A stretch of DNA of 64,000 bases from Verrucomicrobiota bacterium (GTDB taxonomy: Bacteria > Verrucomicrobiota > Verrucomicrobiia > Limisphaerales > VHCN01). The DNA is taken from contig VHCN01000002.1 of NCBI GenBank assembly GCA_016871675.1, forward strand, positions 61,876-125,875, read 5' to 3'. Below the pieces are notes generated by a model that worked only from the letters and a program-made list of their open reading frames with translations, was not told the origin of the DNA and made no database searches. The position numbers and the translations under genes are program-made. Shown in pieces: positions 7,807 to 16,925 of the stretch. Within the stretch, counting starts at the first letter, position 1; each line of letters begins with the position of its first letter.

Positions 7807-8895
7807 GTGAAATTGCAACACGCACAAACCCCCGCGCGGCACGCGGCGCGAATCTTCGCGCGCGCCGCACTCGTTGTCGCGTGCGTGTTCGCGGGTTGCC
7901 GACGGGACGAACTCCAGGTCTATCGCGTGCCGAAACCGCCCGCGCCGGTCGTGTCCGCGGCGAAGGCTGACCCGCACGGCGGCGGCCGGCCGCACATTCA
8001 CTCCAAGGCGCCCGCGGGCTGGACGGATGCGGGCGCGACGCGGACCCGCGTGGCGAATTTCTCGCTCACGCGCGACGGACAGTCCGCCGAGATCGCGGTG
8101 ATGCCGTTCCCCGGCATGGGCGGGACCGACTTGCAGTTTGTGAATTTGTGGCGCGAACAACTCAAGCTGCCCGCGGCCACCGAGGAGGAACTCCTCAAAT
8201 TCATGACGCGCATCGTCGTGAACAGGCAACAGGGCAAGCTGTTCGACGTGACCGGCCCGCCGCCCTCGGGCGAGGGCCAGCGGCAGGACCGCATCATCGT
8301 GGCCGTGGTGCCGGTGGACGGGCTCACGTGGTTCTTCAAGCTGACGGGCGACGCGGCGCTTGTGGACAAGGAGAAGCCCGCGTTCGTGGAGTTCCTCAAG
8401 ACGGTTGAGTTCGCCGACGACGAGCACGGCCCTTCGACTTCGCCCGCCCCCGCGACGGCGGCCGCGGGCATGCCCGTGTGGGACCTGCCCGCGGCGTGGA
8501 AGGAACAGCAACCGCCCGACATGATCCTGCGAAGTTTCGCCTCGACCGGCGACGCGGGGAAGAAGGTGGACATCACCGTGAGCAAGTTTTCCGGACCCGC
8601 GGGCGGCGTGCAGGCCAACGCCGACCGTTGGCGGACGCAGGTCGGCCTCGGGCCGATGGACGCCGCGGAACTGGCAAAGCTGCCCGTGCTCGATCTCGCC
8701 GCGGGCAAGGCGACGCTTGTGGACGTCTCCGGGGTGAGCGCGCGCACGGGCGAACGCACGCGCATCATCGGCGCGATTGTGCCGGACCGCGGGGAGACGT
8801 GGTTCTTCAAGCTGATGGGCGATGTGGATGTCGCGGAGCGCGAGCGCCCGAGTTTTGTGAAGTTCGTCCAGTCCGTGAAGTTCGCCGCGCAGTAA
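7807..8895 (+). CDS. Lipoprotein with two tandem copies of one domain, in the cytochrome c maturation cluster
   Basis: The product has a lipoprotein signal: a hydrophobic stretch ending VFAGC with the lipid-bearing cysteine at residue 31, so it should sit on the periplasmic face of a membrane. After a Pro/His-rich linker there are two related domains, roughly residues 65-200 and 215-362. Both carry an FVKF/FVEFLKTVEF-type ending, a TWFFKLTGD or TWFFKLMGD strand, and IIVAVVP or IIGAIVP. No catalytic motif is seen. The start is GTG 7807. It lies 10 bases before the ResB gene, so it is probably part of cytochrome c assembly or heme handling; the function is unknown. Confidence 0.75.
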   Translation: MKLQHAQTPARHAARIFARAALVVACVFAGCRRDELQVYRVPKPPAPVVSAAKADPHGGGRPHIHSKAPAGWTDAGATRTRVANFSLTRDGQSAEIAVMPFPGMGGTDLQFVNLWREQLKLPAATEEELLKFMTRIVVNRQQGKLFDVTGPPPSGEGQRQDRIIVAVVPVDGLTWFFKLTGDAALVDKEKPAFVEFLKTVEFADDEHGPSTSPAPATAAAGMPVWDLPAAWKEQQPPDMILRSFASTGDAGKKVDITVSKFSGPAGGVQANADRWRTQVGLGPMDAAELAKLPVLDLAAGKATLVDVSGVSARTGERTRIIGAIVPDRGETWFFKLMGDVDVAERERPSFVKFVQSVKFAAQ

Positions 8896-8905
8896 TCCTC
8901 CGACC

Positions 8906-10483
8906 ATGCGCGCCAAGCTTCTCGCCGTCCTCTGCTCGCTCAAGCTCACGCTGGTGCTGCTCGTGTCCGGCCTGGTGGTTGTGTTCATCGGCACCGTCGC
9001 GCAGGCGGACGAGGGCCTCTACTACGCGCAGGCGCGCTACTTCAAGAGTTGGGTTGTCTCGGGCTTCAGCTTCTTCGGCCACAAGGTTCCGCTGCCGTTG
9101 CCGGGCGGCTACCTCATCGGCACGTTGCTGCTCGCGAACCTCACCGCGGCGCACATCCAGCGGCTCAAGGTCTCATGGAAGAAATCCGGCATCCTCTTGA
9201 CCCACGCCGGGCTCATCCTGCTGCTGCTCGGCCAGCTCGGCACGGACATGCTTTCCATCGAGAGCGCCATGCGGCTCGAGGAGGGCGAGACGAAGAATTA
9301 CTCGGAGGATTTCCAGTCCAACGAACTGGTCTTCATCGACACGTCCGACCCGAAAGACGATTCGGTGGTCTCCGTGCCGGAGTCGTTCCTCGCGCGCGGC
9401 GGCACAATCGCTGACAAGCGCATGCCGCTCGAAGTCCGCGTCAAGCACTACTGGCCCAACTGCGACCTCGAGGAGCGCCCGCCCGCGGGTTCGGTGCCTG
9501 CCGCGGCCACGCACGGCATGTTCACAAACCGCGTCGTCCACGCGCTCAAGCCCGACGACACCGACTCGCGCGCGCGCGCCGCCGCGGTGGTGGAGTTCAC
9601 GTCCTCGAAGGGTTCGCACGGGACGTTCCTCTTGGCCACGCGCGGTTCCGCGCCGCAGTTGCTGGAGTTCAACGGCAGCATCTATCACCTCTCGATGCTG
9701 TTCGCGCCGGCACTCGGCGGTCACCAGATCGTCGTGGCGGACCCGGGCGCGGGCCGCGATGCCGACCCCGAGATGGTCCCCGAGTCGGAGTTTGCGAAGC
9801 ATCCGGAAGTCACGTTGAAACGGCTGCCGCTGACGATGCGCGTCCGGGGTTTCTGGCCGCGCTGCGTGCTGTATCGCGAGCTGCCGAAGGAGGCCGTGTT
9901 CCCGGAGGTCACGCAGGGCGCGTTCGGCGGCATCGCCATCGCCCCGCGGCCGATCGTGAAGGACATGGAAAATCGCAACCTCCCTGCCGCCGAACTTGAG
10001 CTGCTCGACAACGGCAAGTCGCTGGGCACGTGGCTCGTCGCCGTGAGTTCGAGCGCGCGGCAGACGGTGAGCGCGGGCGGCAAGACCTACGAGGTGGCCA
10101 TGAGGTTCCGGCGGCATTACACGCCCTACTCGTTCACGCTGCTCAAGTTCACGCACGACAAGTATCGCGGCACGGAAATTCCGAAGGACTTCCGGGCGCG
10201 CGTCCGCGTGGAACATCCCGCCAAGGGCGACGCGCGCGAGGTGGACATCTGGATGAACAACCCGCTGCGCTACGAGGGGCTCACGTATTTCCAGGCGAGC
10301 TTCGACAAGGACAACGACCAGCGCGAGCGGAAGGTCACCATCCTGCAGGTCGTGAGCAACCCAAGCTGGCTCACGCCGTATTTCGCGTGCGTGATCGTCG
10401 GCGTGGGGCTCACGGTGCAGTTCATGATTCACTTCGTCGGGTTCATCCGGAAACGCCCGGCCGCCGCGCCGAAGGCGGCGTGA
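8906..10483 (+). CDS. ResB-like cytochrome c biogenesis protein (system II)
   Basis: ResB (Ccs1) works with CcsA to move heme outward and attach it to apocytochromes c. The 525-residue protein has an N-terminal membrane span (LTLVLLVSGLVVVFIGTVAQ), two further spans near 72-115 (YLIGTLLLANLTA and LLTHAGLILLLLGQLG), a long periplasmic region and a final C-terminal span (YFACVIVGVGLTVQFMIHFVGF). The extracytoplasmic part contains NNPLRYEGLTYFQASF, a hallmark of ResB proteins. It is followed 71 bases later by ccsA, the expected partner. Confidence 0.93.
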   Translation: MRAKLLAVLCSLKLTLVLLVSGLVVVFIGTVAQADEGLYYAQARYFKSWVVSGFSFFGHKVPLPLPGGYLIGTLLLANLTAAHIQRLKVSWKKSGILLTHAGLILLLLGQLGTDMLSIESAMRLEEGETKNYSEDFQSNELVFIDTSDPKDDSVVSVPESFLARGGTIADKRMPLEVRVKHYWPNCDLEERPPAGSVPAAATHGMFTNRVVHALKPDDTDSRARAAAVVEFTSSKGSHGTFLLATRGSAPQLLEFNGSIYHLSMLFAPALGGHQIVVADPGAGRDADPEMVPESEFAKHPEVTLKRLPLTMRVRGFWPRCVLYRELPKEAVFPEVTQGAFGGIAIAPRPIVKDMENRNLPAAELELLDNGKSLGTWLVAVSSSARQTVSAGGKTYEVAMRFRRHYTPYSFTLLKFTHDKYRGTEIPKDFRARVRVEHPAKGDAREVDIWMNNPLRYEGLTYFQASFDKDNDQRERKVTILQVVSNPSWLTPYFACVIVGVGLTVQFMIHFVGFIRKRPAAAPKAA

Positions 10484-10554
10484 TGCGCCGGACCCGGTCA
10501 TCACAAACTCCGCCGCAATCAAACCCGCCGCCCGGACGTCAGACCCACTGAGTT

Positions 10555-12552
10555 ATGAAGAAATGGATTCCCTGGCTGCTCGTCGGCGTGTTCGCGCTCG
10601 AGCTCCTCGCGGCGTTGCGGCCGAAGCAGGACAAGCCCGGCACTTTTGCCGCGAATGAGTTCGGCCGCCTGCCCGTGCTGCTCAACGGCCGCGTGCAGCC
10701 GCTCGATTCCGTCGGGCGCAACGCCCTGCTCGTGCTCCGCGGCACCGCGTCCGTCCCGCTCGAGGGCAATGGCGCGAACGGCGCGTGGGGCGCCTTTGAC
10801 CAGCTCGCCAAGGACGGCGGGATGACCGAGCGCAAGTGGTATCAATTCGGGAAGCACCCCAGGCGCCTCAAGCCCTCCGCGTGGATTCTCGAGGTGCTCT
10901 GCAACCCTGCGGTCGCCGACACGCGCCACGCGTTCCTCGTGCATCACCCGGACCTGCTCGGCCAGCTTTCGCTCCAGGAGAAGGGCGTCGAGCGGTCGGG
11001 CCTGCGTTTCTACACGTTCAACGACCTCGCCCCTCATCTTCTGCTCATCGAGAAGGAAGCCCGCCACATCGGCACCACCACCAAGCAGGAACATCGCAAC
11101 ACCTACCAGAAATCCGTCATGTCGCTTCACCGCTCGTTGCAGGTCTATCTCGGGCTCAAGAACAGCCTCAAGCCCGAGCGCGCGACCGACTTCGAGCGCG
11201 AGATCGGGACCCTCGGCCGCATCATGGGCGAGGGCTACGCCGCCGTGCAGAAGCAACAGGCGGGGCAGGACTACAACAAGGAAATCTTCGAGCGGTTCCT
11301 GGCGCTCGTGGAACCTTACGCCAACATCGCGCAACAAGTGAAGATGGCGCAGCAAATGTCGCTGCAGCAGGGCTTTCCCTTCCTCGTGCCGCCGTGGAGC
11401 TCCAGCCACAAGTCCGACGACTGGCAGCACGTGAGCGCGAGCCTGATGGACGCCGTGCGCAGCGGCGACATCCATCCCGCCATCGGCCACTACGCCGCGA
11501 TGAGCTCGGCATTCGGCGCGGGAAACGTCGCGGAGTTCAACCGGCACGTTGCGGGCTACAAGGCGTGGCTCGCGAAATCCTTCGAGCCGGAACTGAAGAA
11601 AGGCCGGCAGGAATCCTACTTCCACGGTTACCTGCCATTCTACCGGTCGATGATCATCTACGTGTTCGCGCTGCTGCTCGCGGCGGCGTCGTGGCTGAAC
11701 TTCTCGCCGACGCTGAACCAGGCGGCGTTCTGGCTCACGGGGCTTGCGTTTCTCGTGCACACGTCGGGGCTGGTGTTCCGCATGTATCTGGAATGGCGCC
11801 CGCCGGTGACGAACCTCTATTCGTCGGCGATTTTCGTCGGGTGGGGCGCGGTGATGCTCGGCCTTTTCCTCGAACGGCTGTGGCGCAACGGCATTGGCAG
11901 CTTCACCGCGTCGGCCATCGGCTTCGTCACGCTCATCATCGCGCACCACCTCTCGGTGGACGGCGACACGATGGAGATGATGCGCGCGGTGCTCGACACG
12001 AACTTCTGGCTCGCGACGCACGTGACCACCATCACCATCGGCTACTCCTCGACATTTCTCGCGGGCTTCCTCGCGATGGTTTACCTGCTGCGCGGCGTGT
12101 TGACCACGTCGCTCGACAACGAACTCGCCAAGTCTCTCGCGCGGATGGTTTACGGCATCGTGTGCTTTGCGACGCTCTTCAGCTTCGTCGGAACCATTCT
12201 CGGCGGCATCTGGGCGGACCAGTCGTGGGGGCGCTTCTGGGGCTGGGACCCGAAGGAAAACGGCGCGCTCCTCATCGTGCTTTGGAACGCGACGATCCTG
12301 CACGCCAAGTGGGGCGGCTACATCAAGGAACGCGGGCTGATGAACATGGCGCTCGTCGGAAACATCGTCACCGCGTGGTCGTGGTTCGGGGTCAACATGC
12401 TCGGCATCGGCCTGCACAGCTACGGCTTCATGGACGCCGCGTTCAAGTGGCTGATGACCTTCAACGCGACCCAGCTCCTCCTGATTGCGCTCGGCTCGCT
12501 GCCGCTGAAATACTGGCGCAGTTTCCGCGCCGGCTGCGCCGGCGGCACATGA
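10555..12552 (+). CDS. ccsA: Cytochrome c assembly protein CcsA/ResC with long periplasmic N-terminal domain
   Basis: CcsA is the heme-handling subunit of system II cytochrome c maturation. The C-terminal half holds about eight membrane spans and the tryptophan-rich WWD motif WGRFWGWDPKENGAL, with candidate heme-ligand histidines in THVTTITIGYS and LHSYGFM. The N-terminal third (after a short anchor, MKKWIPWLLVGVFALELL) is a soluble region with RLPVLLNGRVQPLDSVGRNAL, which is also found in fused forms of this family. Its 665 residues are about twice a minimal CcsA. The gene ends at 12552, facing a minus-strand gene. Confidence 0.95.
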   Translation: MKKWIPWLLVGVFALELLAALRPKQDKPGTFAANEFGRLPVLLNGRVQPLDSVGRNALLVLRGTASVPLEGNGANGAWGAFDQLAKDGGMTERKWYQFGKHPRRLKPSAWILEVLCNPAVADTRHAFLVHHPDLLGQLSLQEKGVERSGLRFYTFNDLAPHLLLIEKEARHIGTTTKQEHRNTYQKSVMSLHRSLQVYLGLKNSLKPERATDFEREIGTLGRIMGEGYAAVQKQQAGQDYNKEIFERFLALVEPYANIAQQVKMAQQMSLQQGFPFLVPPWSSSHKSDDWQHVSASLMDAVRSGDIHPAIGHYAAMSSAFGAGNVAEFNRHVAGYKAWLAKSFEPELKKGRQESYFHGYLPFYRSMIIYVFALLLAAASWLNFSPTLNQAAFWLTGLAFLVHTSGLVFRMYLEWRPPVTNLYSSAIFVGWGAVMLGLFLERLWRNGIGSFTASAIGFVTLIIAHHLSVDGDTMEMMRAVLDTNFWLATHVTTITIGYSSTFLAGFLAMVYLLRGVLTTSLDNELAKSLARMVYGIVCFATLFSFVGTILGGIWADQSWGRFWGWDPKENGALLIVLWNATILHAKWGGYIKERGLMNMALVGNIVTAWSWFGVNMLGIGLHSYGFMDAAFKWLMTFNATQLLLIALGSLPLKYWRSFRAGCAGGT

Positions 12553-12602
12553 ACGCCCAAGGCCGCGCCCCCGTCGGGGGCGCCGAAGACGGCGTAAGGT
12601 AG

Positions 12603-12665
12603 CTCGACCTTCCGGTGTCGAGTTTTGAAACCAACCTCGCGCCCCCTCCCGACATCGGAATGTCG
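12603..12665. repeat. Two short palindromes between convergent genes
   Basis: CTCGACCTTCCGGTGTCGAG (12603-12622; 6-base arms, followed by TTTT) and CGACATCGGAATGTCG (12650-12665; 6-base arms) lie between the stops of ccsA and the minus-strand 743-residue gene. The first could end ccsA transcription. The same core recurs at 16845-16864, which suggests a repeated element rather than a one-off terminator. Confidence 0.45.
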
Positions 12666-12667
12666 AG

Positions 12668-14899
12668 TTACGGCTCCAACCACACCGGCTGCGTGTAGGC
12701 GCCGTTCGCGGCGATGTCCCATACTTCGAAGCGCACCCACTTGCGGCCCGCGAGGTCGGGCGCGAGCTTCAGCTCGGTCTTCCCGAACGCCGTCGTGTTC
12801 AGCATCTCGATGCGATGGCGGAACACATTCTTGCCGTCACCGGAAATCACCTCGGCAAACTTGAGCGGGAAGGTCCATTCGAGTTCCACGCGCACCTCGG
12901 GCTTCTCACCGGGCCGCGGCTTGAGCGTCTCGCCACTGGACTTGCCGTTGACGATGAACTGCCGGATGAGCACCTCGCCCGTGGTCGTGAAGAACGCGCC
13001 CGCGCGCAGCGTGTCGAGCACCGGCTGCCAGCCTTCGTCGTAGCTCGGCAGCTTCGCGAGGCGGAGGTAGTTGATGTTCATGTGGCCGTAGAGCTCGTGC
13101 GTGCGGTCGATCTTGAAGACGTCCACCTCGCCCGGCAGATACTTTTTCTGTCCCCAATTCGCCATGTCATTGAGCAGGTCGAGGCAGCGTTCGCCGAGCC
13201 GCTCGCGCGAGAGGTCCGCGGGCATCGCCTTCCACGCCGCACCGAGCCACGAGTCGGACAGGTAGAAGTCCTCGTTGCGATAAATGTCGGGTGTCCAGCT
13301 CGAGGCCTTGATGCGCGCGTGCGCGGTGAAGGCCAGCCCCTTCTCGCGCTGGATGAGGTTGAGCATGTCGGCGCGGTTGCCGGTGCGATAGAGGGTGCCG
13401 TAGCGCTCGTGCCTCTCCTCGAACGGCTGGCCTTCGCCGCGGACCATCGTCCAGTAAACGGGCTTCGGAAACATCAGCATCCAGTGGCCGGGATGCTTGC
13501 CGGGCTCGTTCACGCCGAGGTGCACATTCGCCTCCTCGCCGGGGATGAGCAGCAAATTCGTGTCGGACAGCCGCCGGCATTCCTTGAACATCGCGTCCAG
13601 TTCGGGCAGCCGCAGCGGGCCGGGGTCGCGCGGATGCCCGTCGCCATGGAATTCGCCGAGGTGCACCGCCTGCACGCCCATGCGCTTGAAGACGTCCACA
13701 AACTGCGGCACCGCGGGCGGCTGCGCGCGCGACTTCGCCGCCTCGATCGCGGCCATCGCGATGGCCATGTGATAGTGCGACGTGAACGTGACGTGTCCCG
13801 GCAGCTCGGCGAAGCGGTCCTGCCGCGTGAAGCGCAGCGTCTCGAACAGCGCGTTGCCCGCGGGCCCGTGCGTGAGCAGCAGGAAGCACCCGAGCCGCTG
13901 CGATGTGTTCGGCGGCGCGTTGAACCACGGCACGTAGTTGCCGCCGCCCTTGGGGTCCTGCCGGATGCCGAAGCCGAACCGGTCCACGAACTGGTGCCGC
14001 CGGCCGAACCACACGAACTCGTTGTTCGTCGTGATGTCCACCGGGAAGAAGAACTGGTGCGGCGCGGGGAAGATCGCGAGGCTGCCCGTCGTGCATTCGG
14101 CGATCAGCACGCGATGGCGCACCGCGAGCGAGCGGTCCGGCGTTCCCGGCAATGCCGACGTGCCCTGCATCCTGCCATCCGTGTCCATCCACGCGAACGC
14201 CTGCGCGCCGTCAATGTCACCCGTGAGGCCGAGATCGTAGATGAACGCGAGCCCGTCCTGCTGGGTGGTGACCACCGCCTCCATCTGCACGAGCCGCGTG
14301 TCCGCGTAGAACGTGAAACGCAGCTCGCCATTGAAGGGCCCGATGGCGACGTCGCCGAACGCCACCGTCGCGCGCCGGCCTTCGCTGGTCACGCGCGCCC
14401 GGGTGAGCTTGAACTCGCCGACGTGCGTGCGGTTCGGTCGCTTCGCGGGCGAATCAAAGAACGTGTTCCACGGGCTCATCCCCGGCGGGCGCCCCGCGGG
14501 CGCGACGCGCGTGCCGACAGTCATCGTCACGAGCGGATGCATGTTGCCCATCCACGGCTCGCCCGTGAGGTCGCCCGGCCCGAGCGCGAGGATGGCGCGG
14601 ATGAGCGGCCGCTCCGGGTCGAGCGAGAACTTGAGCCAGCCCGTGACGCGGTCGGCCATCGGCCACATCACGAACAGTTCCTGCTCCACCTCGTGCACGC
14701 GCACGCCGCACGTGGCGGAATAACCCGTAAGATCGGCTTTCACCGGGTCGGCGGCGGGTGCGGTCGCGACGAGGAACGCGAGCACGCCAGCAAGCCACGA
14801 GGCGCGTGAAGCGCAAGCTGGCGCCGGTCGCTCTGCGGCATGCGACCGGTCGCAGCGCGCCAGCGTCCCGCAGGCAAAATCGTGTCCCTTCGTGTCCAT
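12668..14899 (-). CDS. Large secreted protein of unknown function, amidohydrolase/PHP-like
   Basis: This 743-residue protein has a secretory signal in its first 50 residues (WLAGVLAFLVATAPAADP); the true start may lie downstream of ATG 14899 because about 30 polar residues precede the hydrophobic core. The N-terminal half is beta-rich. The C-terminal half has histidine and acidic clusters (TFTSHYHMAIAM, HLGEFHGDGHPRD, IPGEEANVHLG, LAFTAHARIKAS) like a metal-dependent PHP or amidohydrolase barrel, and then TLRAGAFFTTTGEVLI, as in CehA/McbA-type proteins. I do not recognise a named family. It is the last gene of a minus-strand pair with the isoaspartyl peptidase (36-base gap). Confidence 0.6.
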   Translation of the reverse strand: MDTKGHDFACGTLARCDRSHAAERPAPACASRASWLAGVLAFLVATAPAADPVKADLTGYSATCGVRVHEVEQELFVMWPMADRVTGWLKFSLDPERPLIRAILALGPGDLTGEPWMGNMHPLVTMTVGTRVAPAGRPPGMSPWNTFFDSPAKRPNRTHVGEFKLTRARVTSEGRRATVAFGDVAIGPFNGELRFTFYADTRLVQMEAVVTTQQDGLAFIYDLGLTGDIDGAQAFAWMDTDGRMQGTSALPGTPDRSLAVRHRVLIAECTTGSLAIFPAPHQFFFPVDITTNNEFVWFGRRHQFVDRFGFGIRQDPKGGGNYVPWFNAPPNTSQRLGCFLLLTHGPAGNALFETLRFTRQDRFAELPGHVTFTSHYHMAIAMAAIEAAKSRAQPPAVPQFVDVFKRMGVQAVHLGEFHGDGHPRDPGPLRLPELDAMFKECRRLSDTNLLLIPGEEANVHLGVNEPGKHPGHWMLMFPKPVYWTMVRGEGQPFEERHERYGTLYRTGNRADMLNLIQREKGLAFTAHARIKASSWTPDIYRNEDFYLSDSWLGAAWKAMPADLSRERLGERCLDLLNDMANWGQKKYLPGEVDVFKIDRTHELYGHMNINYLRLAKLPSYDEGWQPVLDTLRAGAFFTTTGEVLIRQFIVNGKSSGETLKPRPGEKPEVRVELEWTFPLKFAEVISGDGKNVFRHRIEMLNTTAFGKTELKLAPDLAGRKWVRFEVWDIAANGAYTQPVWLEP

Positions 14900-14935
14900 T
14901 CGTGGTTTCCCTCCGTTGAACGCCGCGGGTCGCGC

Positions 14936-15964
14936 TCAGTCGCGGTAGATCGCGATCTCGAACGACCCGTCCGCGCGCATCACCCCGCGAAACATCCCCT
15001 CCGTGTTAAACGGCATCGCCACGTTGCCCCGCCGGTCGAGCGCGATGATTCCGCCCGTGCCGCCGAGTTCCTTCAACTTCTTCATCACGACGAGGTCCGC
15101 GGCCTCGGCGAGTTTCAGGCCCTTGTATTCCATGAGCGCCGCGACGTCGTAAGCCACCACGCCCCGGATGAAAAACTCGCCGTGCCCCGTGCCCGAGACG
15201 CCGCACGTGCGATTGTCCGCGAACGTGCCCGCGCCGACGATGGGCGAATCGCCCACGCGGCCGAATTTCTTGTTCACCATGCCGCCCGTCGAGGTGCCCG
15301 CGGCGAGGTTGCCGCGCCCATCAAGCGCGACCGCGCCCACCGTGCCCGCGCGCTCGGCGGGCGTGAGCATCTCGAACTCCGACCGCGGCTTCTCGCGGTC
15401 CTTCTGTTTTTGTGAGCGCAGAATGCGCTCAAGCTGCTGCCGGCGCTGGTCGGTGATGAAATAGTCCGGCGGCATCATCGTCACGCCGTGCTGTTTGCCG
15501 AAGATTTCCGCGCCCTCGCCGGTCATCAGCACGTGCGGCGACTTGTCCATCACGAGGCGCGCGAGGACGATCGGGTTCTTCGGATGCTTCACCGCGGCGA
15601 CCGCGCCGGCGCGGCGGGTCGCGCCGTCCATGATCGAGGCGTCCATTTCCACCGTGCCCTCGGCGGTGAGCACCGCGCCCTTGCCGGCGTTGTGCAAGGG
15701 CGAATCTTCGAGCACTTGGATGGCCGCGACGACGGCGTCGAGCGCCGCGCCGCCGGCCTTGAGAACGGCGTGTCCCGCGCGGAGCGAGGCCTCGAGCGCG
15801 GCGCGATGGCCCTTCTCCTTGTCCGCGGTCATCTCCGCGCGCGGGATGGCGCCCGCGCCGCCGTGGATGACGAGCGTGATCGGCGCGGCGGGTTCGGCTG
15901 CGGATGCGGCGTGGCTCATAAGCAGGGCGGCGGTGACGGCGAGGAGGGCGAACGAGGTGTTCAT
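14936..15964 (-). CDS. Isoaspartyl peptidase / L-asparaginase (Ntn hydrolase), exported
   Basis: This plant-type asparaginase cleaves isoaspartyl dipeptides and asparagine. It is made as a precursor that cuts itself before a threonine. The cut site is ERAG/TVGAVALD with catalytic Thr208. Other family motifs are VIHGGAGAI, NAGKGAVLTAEGTVEMDASIMDG, GTSTGGM, GRVGDSPIVGAGTFAD and SGTGHGEFFIR. A signal peptide (MNTSFALLAVTAALLMSHAASA) sends it to the periplasm. At 342 residues the length is normal. It is transcribed away from yggS. Confidence 0.95.
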   Translation of the reverse strand: MNTSFALLAVTAALLMSHAASAAEPAAPITLVIHGGAGAIPRAEMTADKEKGHRAALEASLRAGHAVLKAGGAALDAVVAAIQVLEDSPLHNAGKGAVLTAEGTVEMDASIMDGATRRAGAVAAVKHPKNPIVLARLVMDKSPHVLMTGEGAEIFGKQHGVTMMPPDYFITDQRRQQLERILRSQKQKDREKPRSEFEMLTPAERAGTVGAVALDGRGNLAAGTSTGGMVNKKFGRVGDSPIVGAGTFADNRTCGVSGTGHGEFFIRGVVAYDVAALMEYKGLKLAEAADLVVMKKLKELGGTGGIIALDRRGNVAMPFNTEGMFRGVMRADGSFEIAIYRD

Positions 15965-16112
15965 GGCGAGGAGTTCGCGCGGGTTTCGGAGTGCTGACGC
16001 GCAACGATTGTCCTGCCCGTGGCGAAGTCAAACAAATCTTCGCGGCCAACCGCGTCGCGGGGCGGCGGCTTTCCGCTTCTCGCCCCGCACGCGGCCTTCG
16101 TATGCTCGCGGC

Positions 16113-16802
16113 ATGGACTTGGCAGGCAACCTGGCTTCGATCCGCGCGCGCATCGCGTCGGCGTGCGAGCGCGCCGGGCGCGATCCCGCCGCGGTCCAGC
16201 TCGTCGCCGTGAGCAAGGGCCAGCCGCCGGCGGTCGTCCACGAAGCCGCGGCGCTCGGCCTTGCCATCTTCGGCGAGAATCGCGTGCAGGAGGCGAAGGC
16301 AAAAATCCCCCAGTGCCCCGGGCGCCTGCGGTGGCACATGATCGGACATCTCCAATCCAACAAGGCGCGCGATGCCGTGGACCTGTTCGAGATGATTCAC
16401 AGCGTGGACTCGCTTGGACTCGCGGAAGAATTGAACCGGCGCGCCGACGCCGCGGCGAGGCGGCTGCCCATCCTGTTGGAGGTGAACATCGCCGCGGAGG
16501 CGGGCAAGCACGGCCTCACCCCGGACGCCGCGCTCGCAAACCTCGACGCGATCAATGCCCTGCCACGGCTTGAAGTTCACGGCTTGATGACGATGGCGCC
16601 GTGGACGCCCGACGCCGGGAAAGTGCGCCGGGTGTTCCGCCGGCTGCGCGAGATGCGGATCGAATGCGAGCAAAGGCTCGGCGCGCCTCTGCCGCACCTG
16701 AGCATGGGGATGACGAGTGACTTCGAGGTCGCCGTCGAGGAAGGCGCGACGCTGGTGCGCATCGGCACCGCGCTCTTCGGCGCGAGGGCGCGTCCCGGGT
16801 AG
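16113..16802 (+). CDS. YggS family pyridoxal phosphate-binding protein
   Basis: YggS/PROSC proteins bind pyridoxal 5'-phosphate and buffer its level; they have no known catalytic reaction. The PLP lysine is in LVAVSKGQP, and other motifs are [56 protein letters not shown] and [28 protein letters not shown]. The start at ATG 16113 gives 229 residues, the usual size; the frame stays open upstream, but that part is antisense to the peptidase gene. Confidence 0.95.
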   Translation: MDLAGNLASIRARIASACERAGRDPAAVQLVAVSKGQPPAVVHEAAALGLAIFGENRVQEAKAKIPQCPGRLRWHMIGHLQSNKARDAVDLFEMIHSVDSLGLAEELNRRADAAARRLPILLEVNIAAEAGKHGLTPDAALANLDAINALPRLEVHGLMTMAPWTPDAGKVRRVFRRLREMRIECEQRLGAPLPHLSMGMTSDFEVAVEEGATLVRIGTALFGARARPG

Positions 16803-16844
16803 CCGCCGCTTGGCCGGCGCCGGCGCTGGGATTCCCCGCGCCAT

Positions 16845-16864
16845 CTCGACATTGGAATGTCGAG
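16845..16864. repeat. Perfect 9-base-arm palindrome
   Basis: CTCGACATTGGAATGTCGAG has perfect arms and a two-base centre, in the 123 bases between yggS and the PfkB kinase gene. There is no T-tract, so it is not a classical terminator. Its core matches the palindromes at 12603-12665. Confidence 0.5.
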
Positions 16865-16925
16865 CCTCTACCGTCGCCGCGCCTTGCAGTGAACCCGCAC
16901 AACGCAACGACCCACTGAATCCAGC

